In this document: positions 13,556 to 20,429 of the stretch, in pieces
How the letters are laid out: the number at the start of each line of letters is the position of its first letter
Numbering within the stretch: the first letter of the stretch is position 1
IMG/VR virus record: IMGVR_UViG_3300027782_000289
Span: 1-27,872 of that record
Origin: a virus
Direction: 5' to 3' (one strand)
Length of the DNA: 27,872 bases
Position numbers and translations under genes: made by a program
The notes under the pieces: model-generated
What the model was told of the DNA's origin: nothing
The model's input: the letters and a program-made list of their open reading frames with translations, nothing else
Database searches by the model: none

Positions 13556-13752
13556 TATTCTTCATCCCATTCAAATGACATTAAGTCAAGTATAAGTTGT
13601 GCAAGAGTGTCAATCTTTGTTTGCAACACAATCATTTTTTCTACATCTTCTTGTGTATTTGCAATTTCATCAAGTGGAACAAGGTCATTTTCAAGGTCAT
13701 CAATAATGATTTCAATAAAGTCAATAACTTTTAGTAGTGAGTTTTTTTGCAT
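13555..13752 (-). CDS. 65-residue helical hypothetical protein
   Basis: An acidic, probably coiled-coil protein (MQKNSLLKVIDFIEIIIDDLENDL...). AAGGAA lies 6 nt before the ATG and a consensus promoter (13783-13811) is upstream; the stop is coupled to the next start as TAATG. No family recognised. Confidence 0.7.
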   Translation of the reverse strand: MQKNSLLKVIDFIEIIIDDLENDLVPLDEIANTQEDVEKMIVLQTKIDTLAQLILDLMSFEWDEE

Positions 13753-13782
13753 TGTTTTTCCTTATCTATAGTGGTTAATTCC

Positions 13783-13811
13783 ATTGTACCAAAATCTAGT
13801 GGCATTGTCAA
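13783..13811 (-). promoter_or_regulatory. consensus promoter
   Basis: TTGACA, 17 nt, TTGG-TACAAT, driving the genes at 13752 and 13555. Confidence 0.8.
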
Positions 13812-13822
13812 TTGCTCCCACA

Positions 13823-14062
13823 TTATTCGTCATCCTCGTCTGACTCCTTAAAGTCATCCCTGCAGGAGGTACACCACTTACCCTCAAGATCCTCTTTAGG
13901 GTTCTCTTCACAGTTCTCACACTCAGTGCCGTCTAGTTTAGTATCTGCCTGTACCCTGACCCATTCGCAGATCTCTCCTTCGTATACCTCAGCGGTTAGC
14001 GTGCTAATGGCCTCATACCATTTTTCATCAACTTCTAGTTCAATAAGATAAGTAGTCTTCAT
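13823..14062 (-). CDS. acidic zinc-ribbon hypothetical protein
   Basis: A product of 79 residues: an N-terminal beta-rich part (MKTTYLIELEVDEKWYEAISTLTAEVYEGEI) and a C-terminal ribbon CENCEENP... KWCTSCRDDF with an acidic tail. I take ATG 14062, which overlaps the upstream TGA (ATGA) and has AAAGG 9 nt before it, rather than an ATG 60 nt further upstream inside the neighbouring gene. Confidence 0.72.
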   Translation of the reverse strand: MKTTYLIELEVDEKWYEAISTLTAEVYEGEICEWVRVQADTKLDGTECENCEENPKEDLEGKWCTSCRDDFKESDEDDE

Positions 14063-14793
14063 GATGTTACCTTTCTGTATTCTGGTACCTTGGTTTCCAA
14101 GTATACCTTGTGGGTAGGACATTCTGCTACAGCCTCTAGGTCTGCCTCGCCAAGCCAGTTGCAGTTGCTACAGATTTCACCGCAGTCATTGTCGCAGTAT
14201 TCCATTTGGTCAGTTGCATCACAATCACGGCACATGTTATCGTATTCTGATTCACTAATAATCTCACCACGCAAGATTTCTAACTCACCACCCCAACCAG
14301 TCTCTTCCTCATATGATAAGGTAAACAGTAATGTTGGATACTGTGCAGATAATTTTTGAAGGGCATTCATAGGACGAGACCAAGCAGTATTAAAGTTATA
14401 GTGAACAACATAGTTCTCACCATTCTCTGCTTCCTCAATGGTTGTATCAGGATACTGATTATCTAAAGATACAGCCACATCCCACTTAGTGCCCCATTCA
14501 CGGACATTAAAGTTATACCAGTCATTGGTCTCAAACTTCATTGCCTCAGCAAAGTCAGTGGAGCGAGGAGGCTGACCATGATATACCTCATCAGTGATAC
14601 CAGCATCTCTATAGTTATAGATATTATGAAAAGCAAATATAGGATTAACATACTTAGTCTGCTTGACCTCATATGCTAAATCACCATTAGCAATAACAGA
14701 ATGAATAAATGGTTTATTTAATTGGTCACGCATCTTTTTTACTTGCTCAGGATTACCTTCTACAGTTAATCCATTGAATACCCAGTTTGGCAT
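14059..14793 (-). CDS. YubB/Api92-like ferredoxin-fold protein with Cys-rich tail
   Basis: A 244-residue protein beginning MPNWVFNGLTVEGNPEQV. The M-P-N-W-x-x-N-x-L-x-V-x-G start is the hallmark of the phage/plasmid YubB (DUF1281, Api92-like) family, which has a ferredoxin-like fold and no firm function. The C-terminal 50 residues (MCRDCDATDQMEYCDNDCGEICSNCNW) carry seven cysteines, a probable zinc module. AAAGAGA precedes the ATG, and TTGACA-N17-TAGAAT is at 14824-14852. Confidence 0.78.
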   Translation of the reverse strand: MPNWVFNGLTVEGNPEQVKKMRDQLNKPFIHSVIANGDLAYEVKQTKYVNPIFAFHNIYNYRDAGITDEVYHGQPPRSTDFAEAMKFETNDWYNFNVREWGTKWDVAVSLDNQYPDTTIEEAENGENYVVHYNFNTAWSRPMNALQKLSAQYPTLLFTLSYEEETGWGGELEILRGEIISESEYDNMCRDCDATDQMEYCDNDCGEICSNCNWLGEADLEAVAECPTHKVYLETKVPEYRKVTS

Positions 14794-14823
14794 GGTGGTC
14801 TCTTTCTTTAGTGGTTTAGTATA

Positions 14824-14852
14824 ATTCTACAGCAACGGTATTAGTTTGTCAA
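14824..14852 (-). promoter_or_regulatory. consensus promoter
   Basis: TTGACA, 17 nt, TAGAAT, overlapping the 3' end of the upstream gene and serving the YubB-like and zinc-ribbon genes. Confidence 0.75.
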
Positions 14853-15113
14853 TTTCATGCGGTCAGAGATAGCAAAGGACAAAGCATATGTTAGATTATA
14901 TACTTCTACAAGGGCGTCTAGTCGTCCTGTTGCTTCTGTACGTACCATAGAGTCCATTGCCTCTCCTGATTCATCTTCTATCTCAGTTGCTTCTTCTAGC
15001 CATTGTTCAGCCATTAGCATAAGGTTCTTAAGCTCTCCGTGCAGGATGTCTGTTCCTGATACCCCTGCGTCTACCATACGTTGTAGGTGCGGCTCTAATG
15101 TTAAGTTATCCAT
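14841..15113 (-). CDS. 90-residue helical hypothetical protein
   Basis: An acidic helical protein (MDNLTLEPHLQRMVDAGVSGTDILHGELKNLMLMAEQWLEEATEIEDE...). The start overlaps the upstream stop by 8 nt (ATGGATAA). No family recognised. Confidence 0.68.
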   Translation of the reverse strand: MDNLTLEPHLQRMVDAGVSGTDILHGELKNLMLMAEQWLEEATEIEDESGEAMDSMVRTEATGRLDALVEVYNLTYALSFAISDRMKLTN

Positions 15114-15282
15114 TTATATACTCCAATAGGTGTTCACAGGTAGCAATGGCTCCCTCGTAATAGGCGTCTGATTCATAGTACTCATCATCACTGATAGGAA
15201 TATCATTGTTAGCGTCTTCAACATCTTGCTCCAAAGAAATTCTGTGAATATTTATATACTCTCTTAATGTATTTAGGTCCAT
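15106..15282 (-). CDS. 58-residue acidic hypothetical protein, leaderless
   Basis: MDLNTLREYINIHRISLEQDVEDANND... is acidic and Tyr-rich. The promoter TTGTCA-N17-TATACT at 15289-15317 places the transcript start on the A of the ATG, six bases below the -10 box. The stop overlaps the start of the 90-residue gene. Confidence 0.65.
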   Translation of the reverse strand: MDLNTLREYINIHRISLEQDVEDANNDIPISDDEYYESDAYYEGAIATCEHLLEYING

Positions 15283-15285
15283 ATA

Positions 15286-15513
15286 TTAAGTATAAGGGTT
15301 GCTGTTGATTTTGACAAGTTTTGGAGGTGTGACTTCAATCACAGGTTCAAAGAGGGGAGCATTGCCGTCTGATACCCCAATGTTAATTATATTGGCAGAT
15401 CCACAAGGACACCAGCCCCGCCACTGTTTGATATCTTGCAGGGTAGTTATCTCAATAAGAGCATCACAGTCAGTACATAGATAATCATACTTAGTCCAGT
15501 TCCAATTAGTCAT
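15286..15513 (-). CDS. zinc-ribbon hypothetical protein
   Basis: A 75-residue protein: MTNWNWTKYDYLCTDCDALIEI, then GWCPCGSANI, giving C-x-x-C and C-x-C-G of a zinc ribbon, with a Pro-rich C-terminal tail. The start overlaps the upstream stop by 8 nt (ATGACTAA). Confidence 0.68.
   Translation of the reverse strand: MTNWNWTKYDYLCTDCDALIEITTLQDIKQWRGWCPCGSANIINIGVSDGNAPLFEPVIEVTPPKLVKINSNPYT
15289..15317 (-). promoter_or_regulatory. promoter, leaderless
   Basis: TTGTCA, 17 nt, TATACT, six bases, ATG at 15282. It overlaps the 3' end of the gene at 15286-15513. Confidence 0.7.
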
Positions 15514-15616
15514 GAATGTCCTTCAATCCTGTTTCTCTATTATGAATAGCCGTAACTCCGCAGGCACAGTAAAAGTATCCTGGTACATCATCACATTCCC
15601 AATAATGATTATGCAT
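15506..15616 (-). CDS. 36-residue zinc-knuckle protein
   Basis: MHNHYWECDDVPGYFYCACGVTAIHNRETG: His/Cys-rich N-terminus and C-x-C-G, probably a metal knuckle. It is coupled on both sides: TAATG with the upstream gene and ATGACTAA with the downstream one. Confidence 0.6.
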   Translation of the reverse strand: MHNHYWECDDVPGYFYCACGVTAIHNRETGLKDIHD

Positions 15617-15774
15617 TAGTCAAAGTACCCTTCTGCCCATAGGCCCTGGAGAAAGTCTTGCGCTTTCCATAGGTTTGTATGTAGTTGTAGGTAAGTGTCT
15701 GTATCAATTGTTTTTAATACAGTTTGAATAGCCTCAACCATATCATCTATCTCAGATGCTTCGTAACCTAACAT
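15616..15774 (-). CDS. 52-residue hypothetical protein
   Basis: MLGYEASEIDDMVEAIQTVLKTIDTDTYLQL... is helical and acidic. I choose ATG 15774 because it overlaps the upstream TAA as TAATG, the rule in this operon; a TTG at 15813 would lengthen it by 13 residues. Confidence 0.6.
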   Translation of the reverse strand: MLGYEASEIDDMVEAIQTVLKTIDTDTYLQLHTNLWKAQDFLQGLWAEGYFD

Positions 15775-15905
15775 TACGCCACCATTTCTGTAAGAGTCAG
15801 CCAAGTAGTGCAATACTTACAGTGCTCAATTTTTAGAGGGGATACAACAGAATGAGTACTATCAATGATAGCCTCAATCTTGTCTAATACATCATCTAGT
15901 GTCAT
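15774..15905 (-). CDS. 43-residue hypothetical protein
   Basis: MTLDDVLDKIEAIIDSTHSVVSPLKIEHCKYCTTWLTLTEMVA contains one C-x-x-C. Its start overlaps the upstream TGA (ATGA) and its stop the next ATG (TAATG). Confidence 0.58.
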   Translation of the reverse strand: MTLDDVLDKIEAIIDSTHSVVSPLKIEHCKYCTTWLTLTEMVA

Positions 15906-16114
15906 AGTAGAAAATCATCTCCCTCAATGTATCCATAGTATTCGTTATACTGTTGCTTTAATTCATCTGAGGCGTATTGCATAAATTTGTTTTCTGCATA
16001 GTCCTCACCTTCCTCTAAATTATTGTATGACCATTGGTCAAATAGTTCTTCTGCTATTTCTTGTTGGATAGCACCCGTAATGTGCTCTGCTAGTGTATCT
16101 ATGAATTGTTCCAT
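15902..16114 (-). CDS. 70-residue acidic hypothetical protein, first of operon
   Basis: MEQFIDTLAEHITGAIQQEIAEELFDQW... is helical, acidic and Tyr/Gln-rich towards the end. AGGAGA lies 6 nt before ATG 16114, which I prefer to an ATG 39 nt upstream. It heads the coupled genes down to 15286. Confidence 0.68.
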   Translation of the reverse strand: MEQFIDTLAEHITGAIQQEIAEELFDQWSYNNLEEGEDYAENKFMQYASDELKQQYNEYYGYIEGDDFLL

Positions 16115-16143
16115 TATTCTTCTCCTGTGGTAGTCATAAATTA

Positions 16144-16172
16144 ATTGTAGCAAAAAACTGGGAAAAAAGCAA
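16144..16172 (-). promoter_or_regulatory. promoter of the 16114 operon
   Basis: TTGCTT, 17 nt, TACAAT, leaving a 23-nt leader that contains the ribosome-binding site. Upstream to the tRNA (16173-16238) I see only AT-rich sequence and a GCCCCGAGC element at 16219. Confidence 0.65.
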
Positions 16173-16238
16173 GTCCACCTTAATAAAGTTTTTAATCAAT
16201 CTTTATATTATGTAAAGTGCCCCGAGCCATTTTCCTGG

Positions 16239-16312
16239 CGATCCGTACGAGACTTGAACTCGTGACCTCTACCGTGACAGGGTAGCGCTCTAACCAACTG
16301 AGCTAACGGACC
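16239..16312 (-). tRNA. tRNA-Asp(GTC)
   Basis: A 74-nt cloverleaf: acceptor GGTCCGT/ACGGATC with one G-T pair, D arm GCTC/GAGC, anticodon stem CTACC/GGTAG with loop CTGTCAC (anticodon GTC), T arm ACGAG/CTCGT with loop TTCAAGT, discriminator G. It lies directly downstream of the DUF932 gene and its 3' hairpin. Confidence 0.92.
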
Positions 16313-16318
16313 AAAAGG

Positions 16319-16344
16319 GTGAGCAGTTTTAAATCTTGCTCAGG
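16319..16344 (-). repeat. CTGAGYA...TGCTCAC hairpin, copy 1 of 5
   Basis: Six-base stem TGAGCA/TGCTCA around an 11-nt loop, 9 nt after the DUF932 stop and 6 nt before tRNA-Asp. The same element follows four other genes (17557, 18210, 18760, 21612). It could protect or end mRNA 3' ends; read on the other strand it is followed by a T-run. Confidence 0.6.
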
Positions 16345-16352
16345 ATTTTTTG

Positions 16353-17375
16353 TTATGCTAACGACATAACATTTTGTACAACTTTTAGCAAACGATTTTT
16401 TTCTGCGTTAATTGCAGGGTCAAATCCTGATGCTGATGCAAGAATACTTTCGTTATTCCCACCTCTTGCAGAACGATACCAATCAAGGCGTTCTGTTAGT
16501 GCATTGAAAGCACCCCATGCGTTACCAGCAATCATGCCGTTAAACTCGCCTGTGTAAATGTCGTTAATAACATCTACCTTGTTTTCCCATTTCTTGAAAG
16601 CACCCTTAGAGTCTTTTTCAGGCTTAGGGTATGCAGAAAGAATTATGTCATTGAAAGACTTAGCATTGACTTCTTTTTCAATCATAGCCTTAGCCATAAC
16701 ATCAAACTCGTCCATGTAAGCATTAGCAAGACCAAGAGTCTGTCGTGCAATAGCAACCTTACCGCTTGCTGTCTGTGTGTGGCGTATCTTGAAAGATTGC
16801 TTGATACCCTTATTCTTTTTACGACCTACACCATTAAGTGCAAGATTAAGAGTGTTAGCGCATACAACACGAACAGGTGTAATACTTGCTTGAATAGCGA
16901 TTGAGCCGTCATGTGATGTGTTGATAAGTAAATAAGTCTTTACCTTATCTGCAACACCGCTAGGGTCTAGAACAGTTTCACGCTCTAGTGCTAGTGCGCC
17001 AAATACTACACGCCCACCCTTGATTGAGCCAGCAGTTTCCCAACGACCTCCGCCGTCTAGAATGTTATCACCGAATGAGAATAAGTCCTCATTCTGCATA
17101 ACATGGTAACGCTCACCAACGACACCAAGAATGTCTGTCTGAGAGTTGTCAGTAGGATTGGTACGCAAAACATACTGATAGTTTTTGTCGCTTGTTAAAT
17201 GTGATGGGGTTTCCAAATCTTCCAGACGAACATTCCACCCATTAAGATTGGCAAGAGCCAACATTTCTGATGTGTTTTTTTCTTCTGTGAATACAGTACC
17301 CAATCCATGCCATGCAGGTTCGCGGAATGATGCGAATGATGCAACGCCGTTTTGTGTTTCTAGGTCATGTGCCAT
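16353..17375 (-). CDS. DUF932 phage/plasmid-like protein
   Basis: A full-length (340 residues) member of the TIGR03299/DUF932 family. Seen: FREPAWHGLGTVF (17-29), a central GVVGERYHVMQNEDLFSFGDNIL, GGRVVFGALALE, YLLINTSHDGSIAIQASITPVRVVCANTLNLAL (about 148-180) and a C-terminal helical part. The family occurs in phages and plasmids; its biochemical role is unknown, though it often lies near replication or recombination genes. A CRP-linked promoter (17411-17514) serves it. The leader carries AAAGGAAAA before the ATG. Confidence 0.92.
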   Translation of the reverse strand: MAHDLETQNGVASFASFREPAWHGLGTVFTEEKNTSEMLALANLNGWNVRLEDLETPSHLTSDKNYQYVLRTNPTDNSQTDILGVVGERYHVMQNEDLFSFGDNILDGGGRWETAGSIKGGRVVFGALALERETVLDPSGVADKVKTYLLINTSHDGSIAIQASITPVRVVCANTLNLALNGVGRKKNKGIKQSFKIRHTQTASGKVAIARQTLGLANAYMDEFDVMAKAMIEKEVNAKSFNDIILSAYPKPEKDSKGAFKKWENKVDVINDIYTGEFNGMIAGNAWGAFNALTERLDWYRSARGGNNESILASASGFDPAINAEKNRLLKVVQNVMSLA

Positions 17376-17410
17376 GAGTTTATTTTCCTTTTCTTTTTGT
17401 AGTTATTTTA

Positions 17411-17514
17411 AGTATAGCAGGATAGGCTGACAAATGCAAAGCGGGATAGTTAAAAATGGGAAAAAATGGGGATTATTTTAATGTGTCGTAAATCACAGTG
17501 TGAGCTTGATCACG
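17411..17514 (-). promoter_or_regulatory. TTGTCAG-type promoter with two overlapping CRP/GlxR-like sites
   Basis: TTGTCA at 17428-17433, an 11-nt gap and TATACT at 17411-17416; TTGCAT lies immediately upstream as a -35 box at 17-nt spacing. TGTGT-N6-TCACA (17482-17497) is centred 85.5 bp upstream of the predicted start (17404), and TGTGA-N6-TCACG (17499-17514) follows. It drives the DUF932 gene. Confidence 0.7.
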
Positions 17515-17556
17515 CCCCCCGAGCCGTTTTTTTATGCAACGGCATAAATAAAAATA

Positions 17557-17585
17557 GTGAGCAGTTTTGCACAGACATGCTCAGG
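17557..17585 (-). repeat. CTGAGYA...TGCTCAC hairpin, copy 2
   Basis: Same 3' element, 21 nt after the stop at 17607; followed on the leftward strand by TATTTTTATTT. A second hairpin (TTATGC/GCATAA) and a CCCCGAGC element lie at 17517-17547. Confidence 0.55.
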
Positions 17586-17606
17586 TCTTTTATTAGTAGC
17601 CCCCTA

Positions 17607-18038
17607 CTAAATATCTACTCTCTCAACTGAAGAGGATAGGTATTGAATTGAGTCTGAGTTATAATCAACAGTATCAAAATCAATATCATGAATTAAGTTT
17701 TGTGCTTCTTCCTCATTGCGTGCATTAACAGTAATTGCATAAACAACAGTGGCTTCAACTTCAAACTCTTTTGTTAATTCAAAACCGCAAATGTCTGCAA
17801 TTTCTTGTGCCTCTGACTCATTAAGCGTACCTGCTTCAATGGCTTCAAAAGTCCACTCTTGCATTTCGCTACGCATACGATTACGCTCTGCAGACTCGCC
17901 GTATGAGCGTTGTGTTACTACTTGAATATGCTTTTCTAGTTCATCTATGCGTGTTTTTTGTTGTGCAAGAGTAGTTTCCAAAAACTCTCTTGTCATGTAG
18001 TGCTTTGCTTGTTCTATTCCTGCGATTGGTTGGTCCAT
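17607..18038 (-). CDS. coiled-coil hypothetical protein with a small beta-alpha-beta end
   Basis: A 143-residue protein with a helical, coiled-coil N-terminal half (TTLAQQKTRIDELEKHIQVVTQ...) and a C-terminal VEATVVYAITVNARNEEEAQNLIHDIDF that resembles the small V-x-V-x-A-x-x-x-x-E-A units at 22769 and 23566. GAAAGAGGTAG-like sequence precedes the ATG. No family recognised. Confidence 0.72.
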   Translation of the reverse strand: MDQPIAGIEQAKHYMTREFLETTLAQQKTRIDELEKHIQVVTQRSYGESAERNRMRSEMQEWTFEAIEAGTLNESEAQEIADICGFELTKEFEVEATVVYAITVNARNEEEAQNLIHDIDFDTVDYNSDSIQYLSSSVERVDI

Positions 18039-18073
18039 AAGGGCTACCTCTTTCTGTTTGTTGGTTTAATTTA

Positions 18074-18096
18074 ATTATACTTGGTACCACTGACAA
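18074..18096 (-). promoter_or_regulatory. TTGTCAG-type promoter
   Basis: TTGTCA at 18091-18096, 11 nt, TATAAT at 18074-18079. A weak palindrome TGTGG-N6-CCACC is centred 86.5 bp upstream (18146-18161). Nothing else recognisable fills 18097-18209 apart from a partial TGCTCAGG element at 18127. Confidence 0.6.
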
Positions 18097-18209
18097 ATTC
18101 CCTTGCGGGGAGCCTTTTTGGATCATGCTCAGGATGTGCACTTCTTGTGGGCTATGCCACCCAGCTCTATAGTATTTCTATTATCGCCCTAATCAGCCTG
18201 GCGAATACT

Positions 18210-18235
18210 GTGAGCAGTTTTGCAACCTACTCAGG
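18210..18235 (-). repeat. CTGAGYA...TGCTCAC hairpin, copy 3
   Basis: The same 3' element, with CTGAGTA in place of CTGAGCA, 38 nt after the stop at 18274. Confidence 0.5.
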
Positions 18236-18273
18236 TTGTTTGGGTTCAGGACTTTAATTGCCTCCCAAATTAT

Positions 18274-18696
18274 TTAGAGATAACGAGCAACCGCATTGTA
18301 AGTGCTTGTGCTAACTACTTCCTCATCTGTCATCTTTAGAATACGAATAGCATTAGAGATTTCCTCTTTCTGCTCACGATAACTATGAACATGAATTGTC
18401 TCATAGTCCTTCTCAGGCTCTTTAGGAAAATCCTTTTCTGAAACTGTTAGGTCATAGTCAATGTTAAGTGTGTTGTTCCATGAACGATAGTTAGTGCGGA
18501 AGTTTTCTGCCTTCTTGATGTTAGCAACGGCAAAATCGCTAACTTCTTTCTGCCAAGCCTTACGCAACTTCTCGTACTTTGCTTCGTTTGCTTCTTGTGA
18601 TGCGTAATCTGCCTCTAACTTTGCTAGTGCATTTTCTAGTGCCTTGATTACCTTTGGTGTTGCTATCTTTACTGAGATTGCTTTTTGTCGTGCCAT
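18274..18696 (-). CDS. 140-residue helical hypothetical protein
   Basis: MARQKAISVKIATPKVIKALENALAKLEADYASQEANEAKYEKLRKAWQKEV... is a long Lys/Glu/Ala-rich coiled coil followed by a Trp/Tyr-containing central part and a helical end. AAAAGAGAAAAC precedes the ATG. Single-gene unit with its own promoter; no family recognised. Confidence 0.72.
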   Translation of the reverse strand: MARQKAISVKIATPKVIKALENALAKLEADYASQEANEAKYEKLRKAWQKEVSDFAVANIKKAENFRTNYRSWNNTLNIDYDLTVSEKDFPKEPEKDYETIHVHSYREQKEEISNAIRILKMTDEEVVSTSTYNAVARYL

Positions 18697-18729
18697 GTGT
18701 TTTCTCTTTTCTTTTGGTGGTTTATTTAT

Positions 18730-18752
18730 AGTATAGGGGTTGGGTCTGACAT
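18730..18752 (-). promoter_or_regulatory. TTGTCAG-type promoter
   Basis: ATGTCA at 18747-18752, 11 nt, TATACT at 18730-18735. No CRP-like palindrome is visible at the usual distances. Confidence 0.62.
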
Positions 18753-18759
18753 TTTTAGT

Positions 18760-18787
18760 GTGAGCAGTTTAAGCAGACTTACTCAGG
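18760..18787 (-). repeat. CTGAGYA...TGCTCAC hairpin, copy 4
   Basis: The same 3' element, 30 nt after the stop at 18818 and directly upstream of the next promoter. Confidence 0.5.
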
Positions 18788-18817
18788 TCTGAGTTACTAT
18801 CTAACTGGCTTGTTAGA

Positions 18818-18982
18818 TTACGATTGTGCTTTCCATGTTGTCCAGCGTGTGTTACCATTAACATCTAACTTAACACGAACTGTATCTTTTGCAGTAGGTG
18901 AGATTTCAAGAATTGTTCCTGTTACCTTTGACTTCTGTGATGTGTAGAGGTCGCCTACCTTGTATGTATTTGCTACTGTCAT
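18818..18982 (-). CDS. 54-residue KOW/SH3-like hypothetical protein
   Basis: MTVANTYKVGDLYTSQKSKVTGTILEISPTAKDTVRVKLDVNGNTRWTTWKAQS: a short beta-barrel pattern (K-V-G-D...G-x-I-x-E-I...V-x-V-K-L) reminiscent of small SH3-like domains. AAAGGAG 7 nt before ATG 18982 fixes the start; an upstream ATG at 19039 would lie upstream of the predicted transcript start. Function unknown. Confidence 0.7.
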   Translation of the reverse strand: MTVANTYKVGDLYTSQKSKVTGTILEISPTAKDTVRVKLDVNGNTRWTTWKAQS

Positions 18983-19016
18983 TTTGTTTCTCCTTTTTAG
19001 TTTGTTGTATGTATTA

Positions 19017-19103
19017 AGTATAACATTTCCTACTGACATTTTTCAACTCCATTTCTGTTATTTCTCACTATTTGAGACGCTTGCGGGTGTGATGTAGGTC
19101 ACT
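19017..19103 (-). promoter_or_regulatory. TTGTCAG-type promoter with CRP/GlxR-like site
   Basis: ATGTCA at 19034-19039, 11 nt, TATACT at 19017-19022; TTGAAA just upstream could be a -35 box. TGTGA-N6-TCACT at 19088-19103 is centred 85.5 bp from the predicted start (19010). TGAGACGCT at 19072 recurs in two other control regions. Confidence 0.7.
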
Positions 19104-19170
19104 TATTGGTAAATCAGGAACACTAATAAGGCTACTATGCATAGCGGAATTATGCTCTCCATTTATCTCC

Positions 19171-19893
19171 TTACTTTTTACTTGATGAGAATACTATGTC
19201 ACTCTTTGAGTATACACACAATGAGCAAGAAACGCAAGCGCTTCCATTTGTTGAGATTAGGGGAATGGCTTTTTTATTCTCAGGACACTTAGCGCCTACT
19301 TTACCAATCATCTCTTTCATGTCTGCCTGTCCTACTAAGAAACTCTTAGCAAGGTATGCAAGCTTTATGCCATGATCTTTTTTCAGGGTAACGCCAATAG
19401 ACTTATTCTCACTATCTGTAGAATAGTATAAAGATAGATTAGGGATGTCTTTAAGCATTACCGCTGCACTCATTACCCTTGTGTATACCCAAAATTGAAT
19501 TTCAGGATGATTAAGAATGACATGCTTCCATGCGAATGTGTAAGTATCATTAAAGAAGTCTCCGTCCCAATGGATACGGAATAATTTAGGAGCGTCTTTC
19601 TTTTCACAATCAGCAATAAATTCAACAATCATTTCTTCAAGCAATGCTTCAATGGTGTCGTGGTCTGCGTCTTTGACTAACTCCCAATTGTGTAATAGGT
19701 TTTTCTTTACTGTTGGGAATACCTTTTCAAGTTTCCCAGCATAACAAACACTTTCGCATACGCTAGTCGCTCCAGGACATGAGTATGCTTTCCCTGCGGG
19801 TAAGCCAAAAGTGTTGGCGATACTTGCTTGTTTTCCATTAGGTGTGACGGCATTAGCGACCTTTCTGTCTTTGCTTCTGAGTAGTTTAGTCAT
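19171..19893 (-). CDS. mycobacteriophage Gp88-type protein
   Basis: A 240-residue protein: TPNGKQASIANTFGLPAGKAYSCPGATSVCESVCYAGKLE (17-56) with Cys39/46/50, FRIHWDGDFFNDTYTFAWKHVI, FWVYTRV, YYSTDS and a C-terminal ACVSCSLCVYSK. This order of motifs is that of the phage GP88 domain family named after the mycobacteriophage protein. The clustered cysteines (C-x6-C-x3-C and C-x2-C-x2-C) suggest bound metal or an iron-sulfur cluster. The biochemical role is unknown to me. It follows a tiny gene that overlaps its promoter. Confidence 0.85.
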   Translation of the reverse strand: MTKLLRSKDRKVANAVTPNGKQASIANTFGLPAGKAYSCPGATSVCESVCYAGKLEKVFPTVKKNLLHNWELVKDADHDTIEALLEEMIVEFIADCEKKDAPKLFRIHWDGDFFNDTYTFAWKHVILNHPEIQFWVYTRVMSAAVMLKDIPNLSLYYSTDSENKSIGVTLKKDHGIKLAYLAKSFLVGQADMKEMIGKVGAKCPENKKAIPLISTNGSACVSCSLCVYSKSDIVFSSSKK

Positions 19894-19899
19894 GGTGGG

Positions 19900-20040
19900 T
19901 TACTCGCTTTCTTTCTTTAATTTTAGCATAAGGGACTGACATTTTTTTCTATCATACTTTTTTTTATTTGGAACAGCGGAGGCTGCATTAGAACGGCGTA
20001 ATTCCATTAACCTTCTTAATTCCTCAGCATTTTTCTTCAT
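19900..20040 (-). CDS. 46-residue basic protein, leaderless
   Basis: MKKNAEELRRLMELRRSNAASAVPNKKKYDRKKCQS... is strongly basic (about a quarter Lys/Arg) and could bind nucleic acid. TTGATA-N17-TGG-TAAGAT lies six bases before the ATG, so a leaderless transcript starts exactly on the A. The stop is 6 nt before the Gp88 start. The coding sequence contains the TTGTCAG-type promoter of the Gp88 gene. Confidence 0.52.
   Translation of the reverse strand: MKKNAEELRRLMELRRSNAASAVPNKKKYDRKKCQSLMLKLKKESE
19920..19942 (-). promoter_or_regulatory. TTGTCAG-type promoter inside the small gene
   Basis: ATGTCA at 19937-19942, 11 nt, TAAAAT at 19920-19925, just before the Gp88 gene. Confidence 0.58.
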
Positions 20041-20046
20041 GTAATA

Positions 20047-20101
20047 ATCTTACCACAAATGGGAAAAAATATCAACTTACGTAATTGTGTTTTAGATCAC
20101 A
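20047..20101 (-). promoter_or_regulatory. canonical promoter with CRP/GlxR-like site
   Basis: TTGATA (20070-20075), 17 nt, TAAGAT (20047-20052); start predicted at 20040. TGTGT-N6-TCACA at 20086-20101 is centred 53.5 bp upstream. Confidence 0.62.
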
Positions 20102-20121
20102 GGGCCCCCTCGGGCGTTTTT

Positions 20122-20355
20122 TCAATCTAAATAAACGTACCAATCAACTTCTTCATTAAATGAATACTGAACAATTTCTTTTTCACCAAAATCATTTGTT
20201 AATTCAATGTCATAGTTATCTCCTGTTGAATCACTTTCAATAAAAGTAATTTCAACAATCTCATCACCATAACCAATTAGATCCCCAATCTGTAGTGCAT
20301 CTACAGTTAAAGAATCAGCTTTTACAAGTTCCATGTCAATCATTGTAGCACTCAT
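20122..20355 (-). CDS. 77-residue acidic hypothetical protein
   Basis: A beta-rich acidic protein (LTVDALQIGDLIGYGDEIVEITFIES... DIELTNDFGEKEIVQYSF). GGAGGAAC lies about 10 nt before the ATG, inside the upstream small gene, with which it overlaps as ATGA. No family recognised. Confidence 0.7.
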   Translation of the reverse strand: MSATMIDMELVKADSLTVDALQIGDLIGYGDEIVEITFIESDSTGDNYDIELTNDFGEKEIVQYSFNEEVDWYVYLD

Positions 20356-20429
20356 TTATTCTGTTCCTCCATGTCTAAACACTCTGGGCAATCGCAATAC
20401 TTTGAGTGTGGAATAAAAAAAGTACTCAT
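20352..20429 (-). CDS. 25-residue zinc-knuckle peptide
   Basis: MSTFFIPHSKYCDCPECLDMEEQNK has C-x-C-x2-C and an upstream His. It is coupled on both sides (TAA-ATG upstream, ATGA downstream). Its 3' end carries the ribosome-binding site of the next gene, so it might be a leader peptide rather than a functional protein. Confidence 0.48.
   Translation of the reverse strand: MSTFFIPHSKYCDCPECLDMEEQNK

Noticed and set aside
13812-15129. Ser-rich rightward frames (for example repeated SSSS, SPSQ)
   Set aside because: They are antisense to acidic, Glu/Asp-rich leftward genes; such sequence reads as Ser-rich on the complement.
18140-18210. A further tRNA on the reverse strand
   Set aside because: The stretch has GC-rich hairpin segments, but no T-loop TTC-R-A motif, no seven-pair acceptor and no anticodon stem in the right place.
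20103-20121. Ordinary terminator for the leftward gene ending at 20122
   Set aside because: The GCCC/GGGC stem is followed by T6 only on the rightward strand; leftward there is no T-run, so it cannot be assigned as the terminator of that gene.
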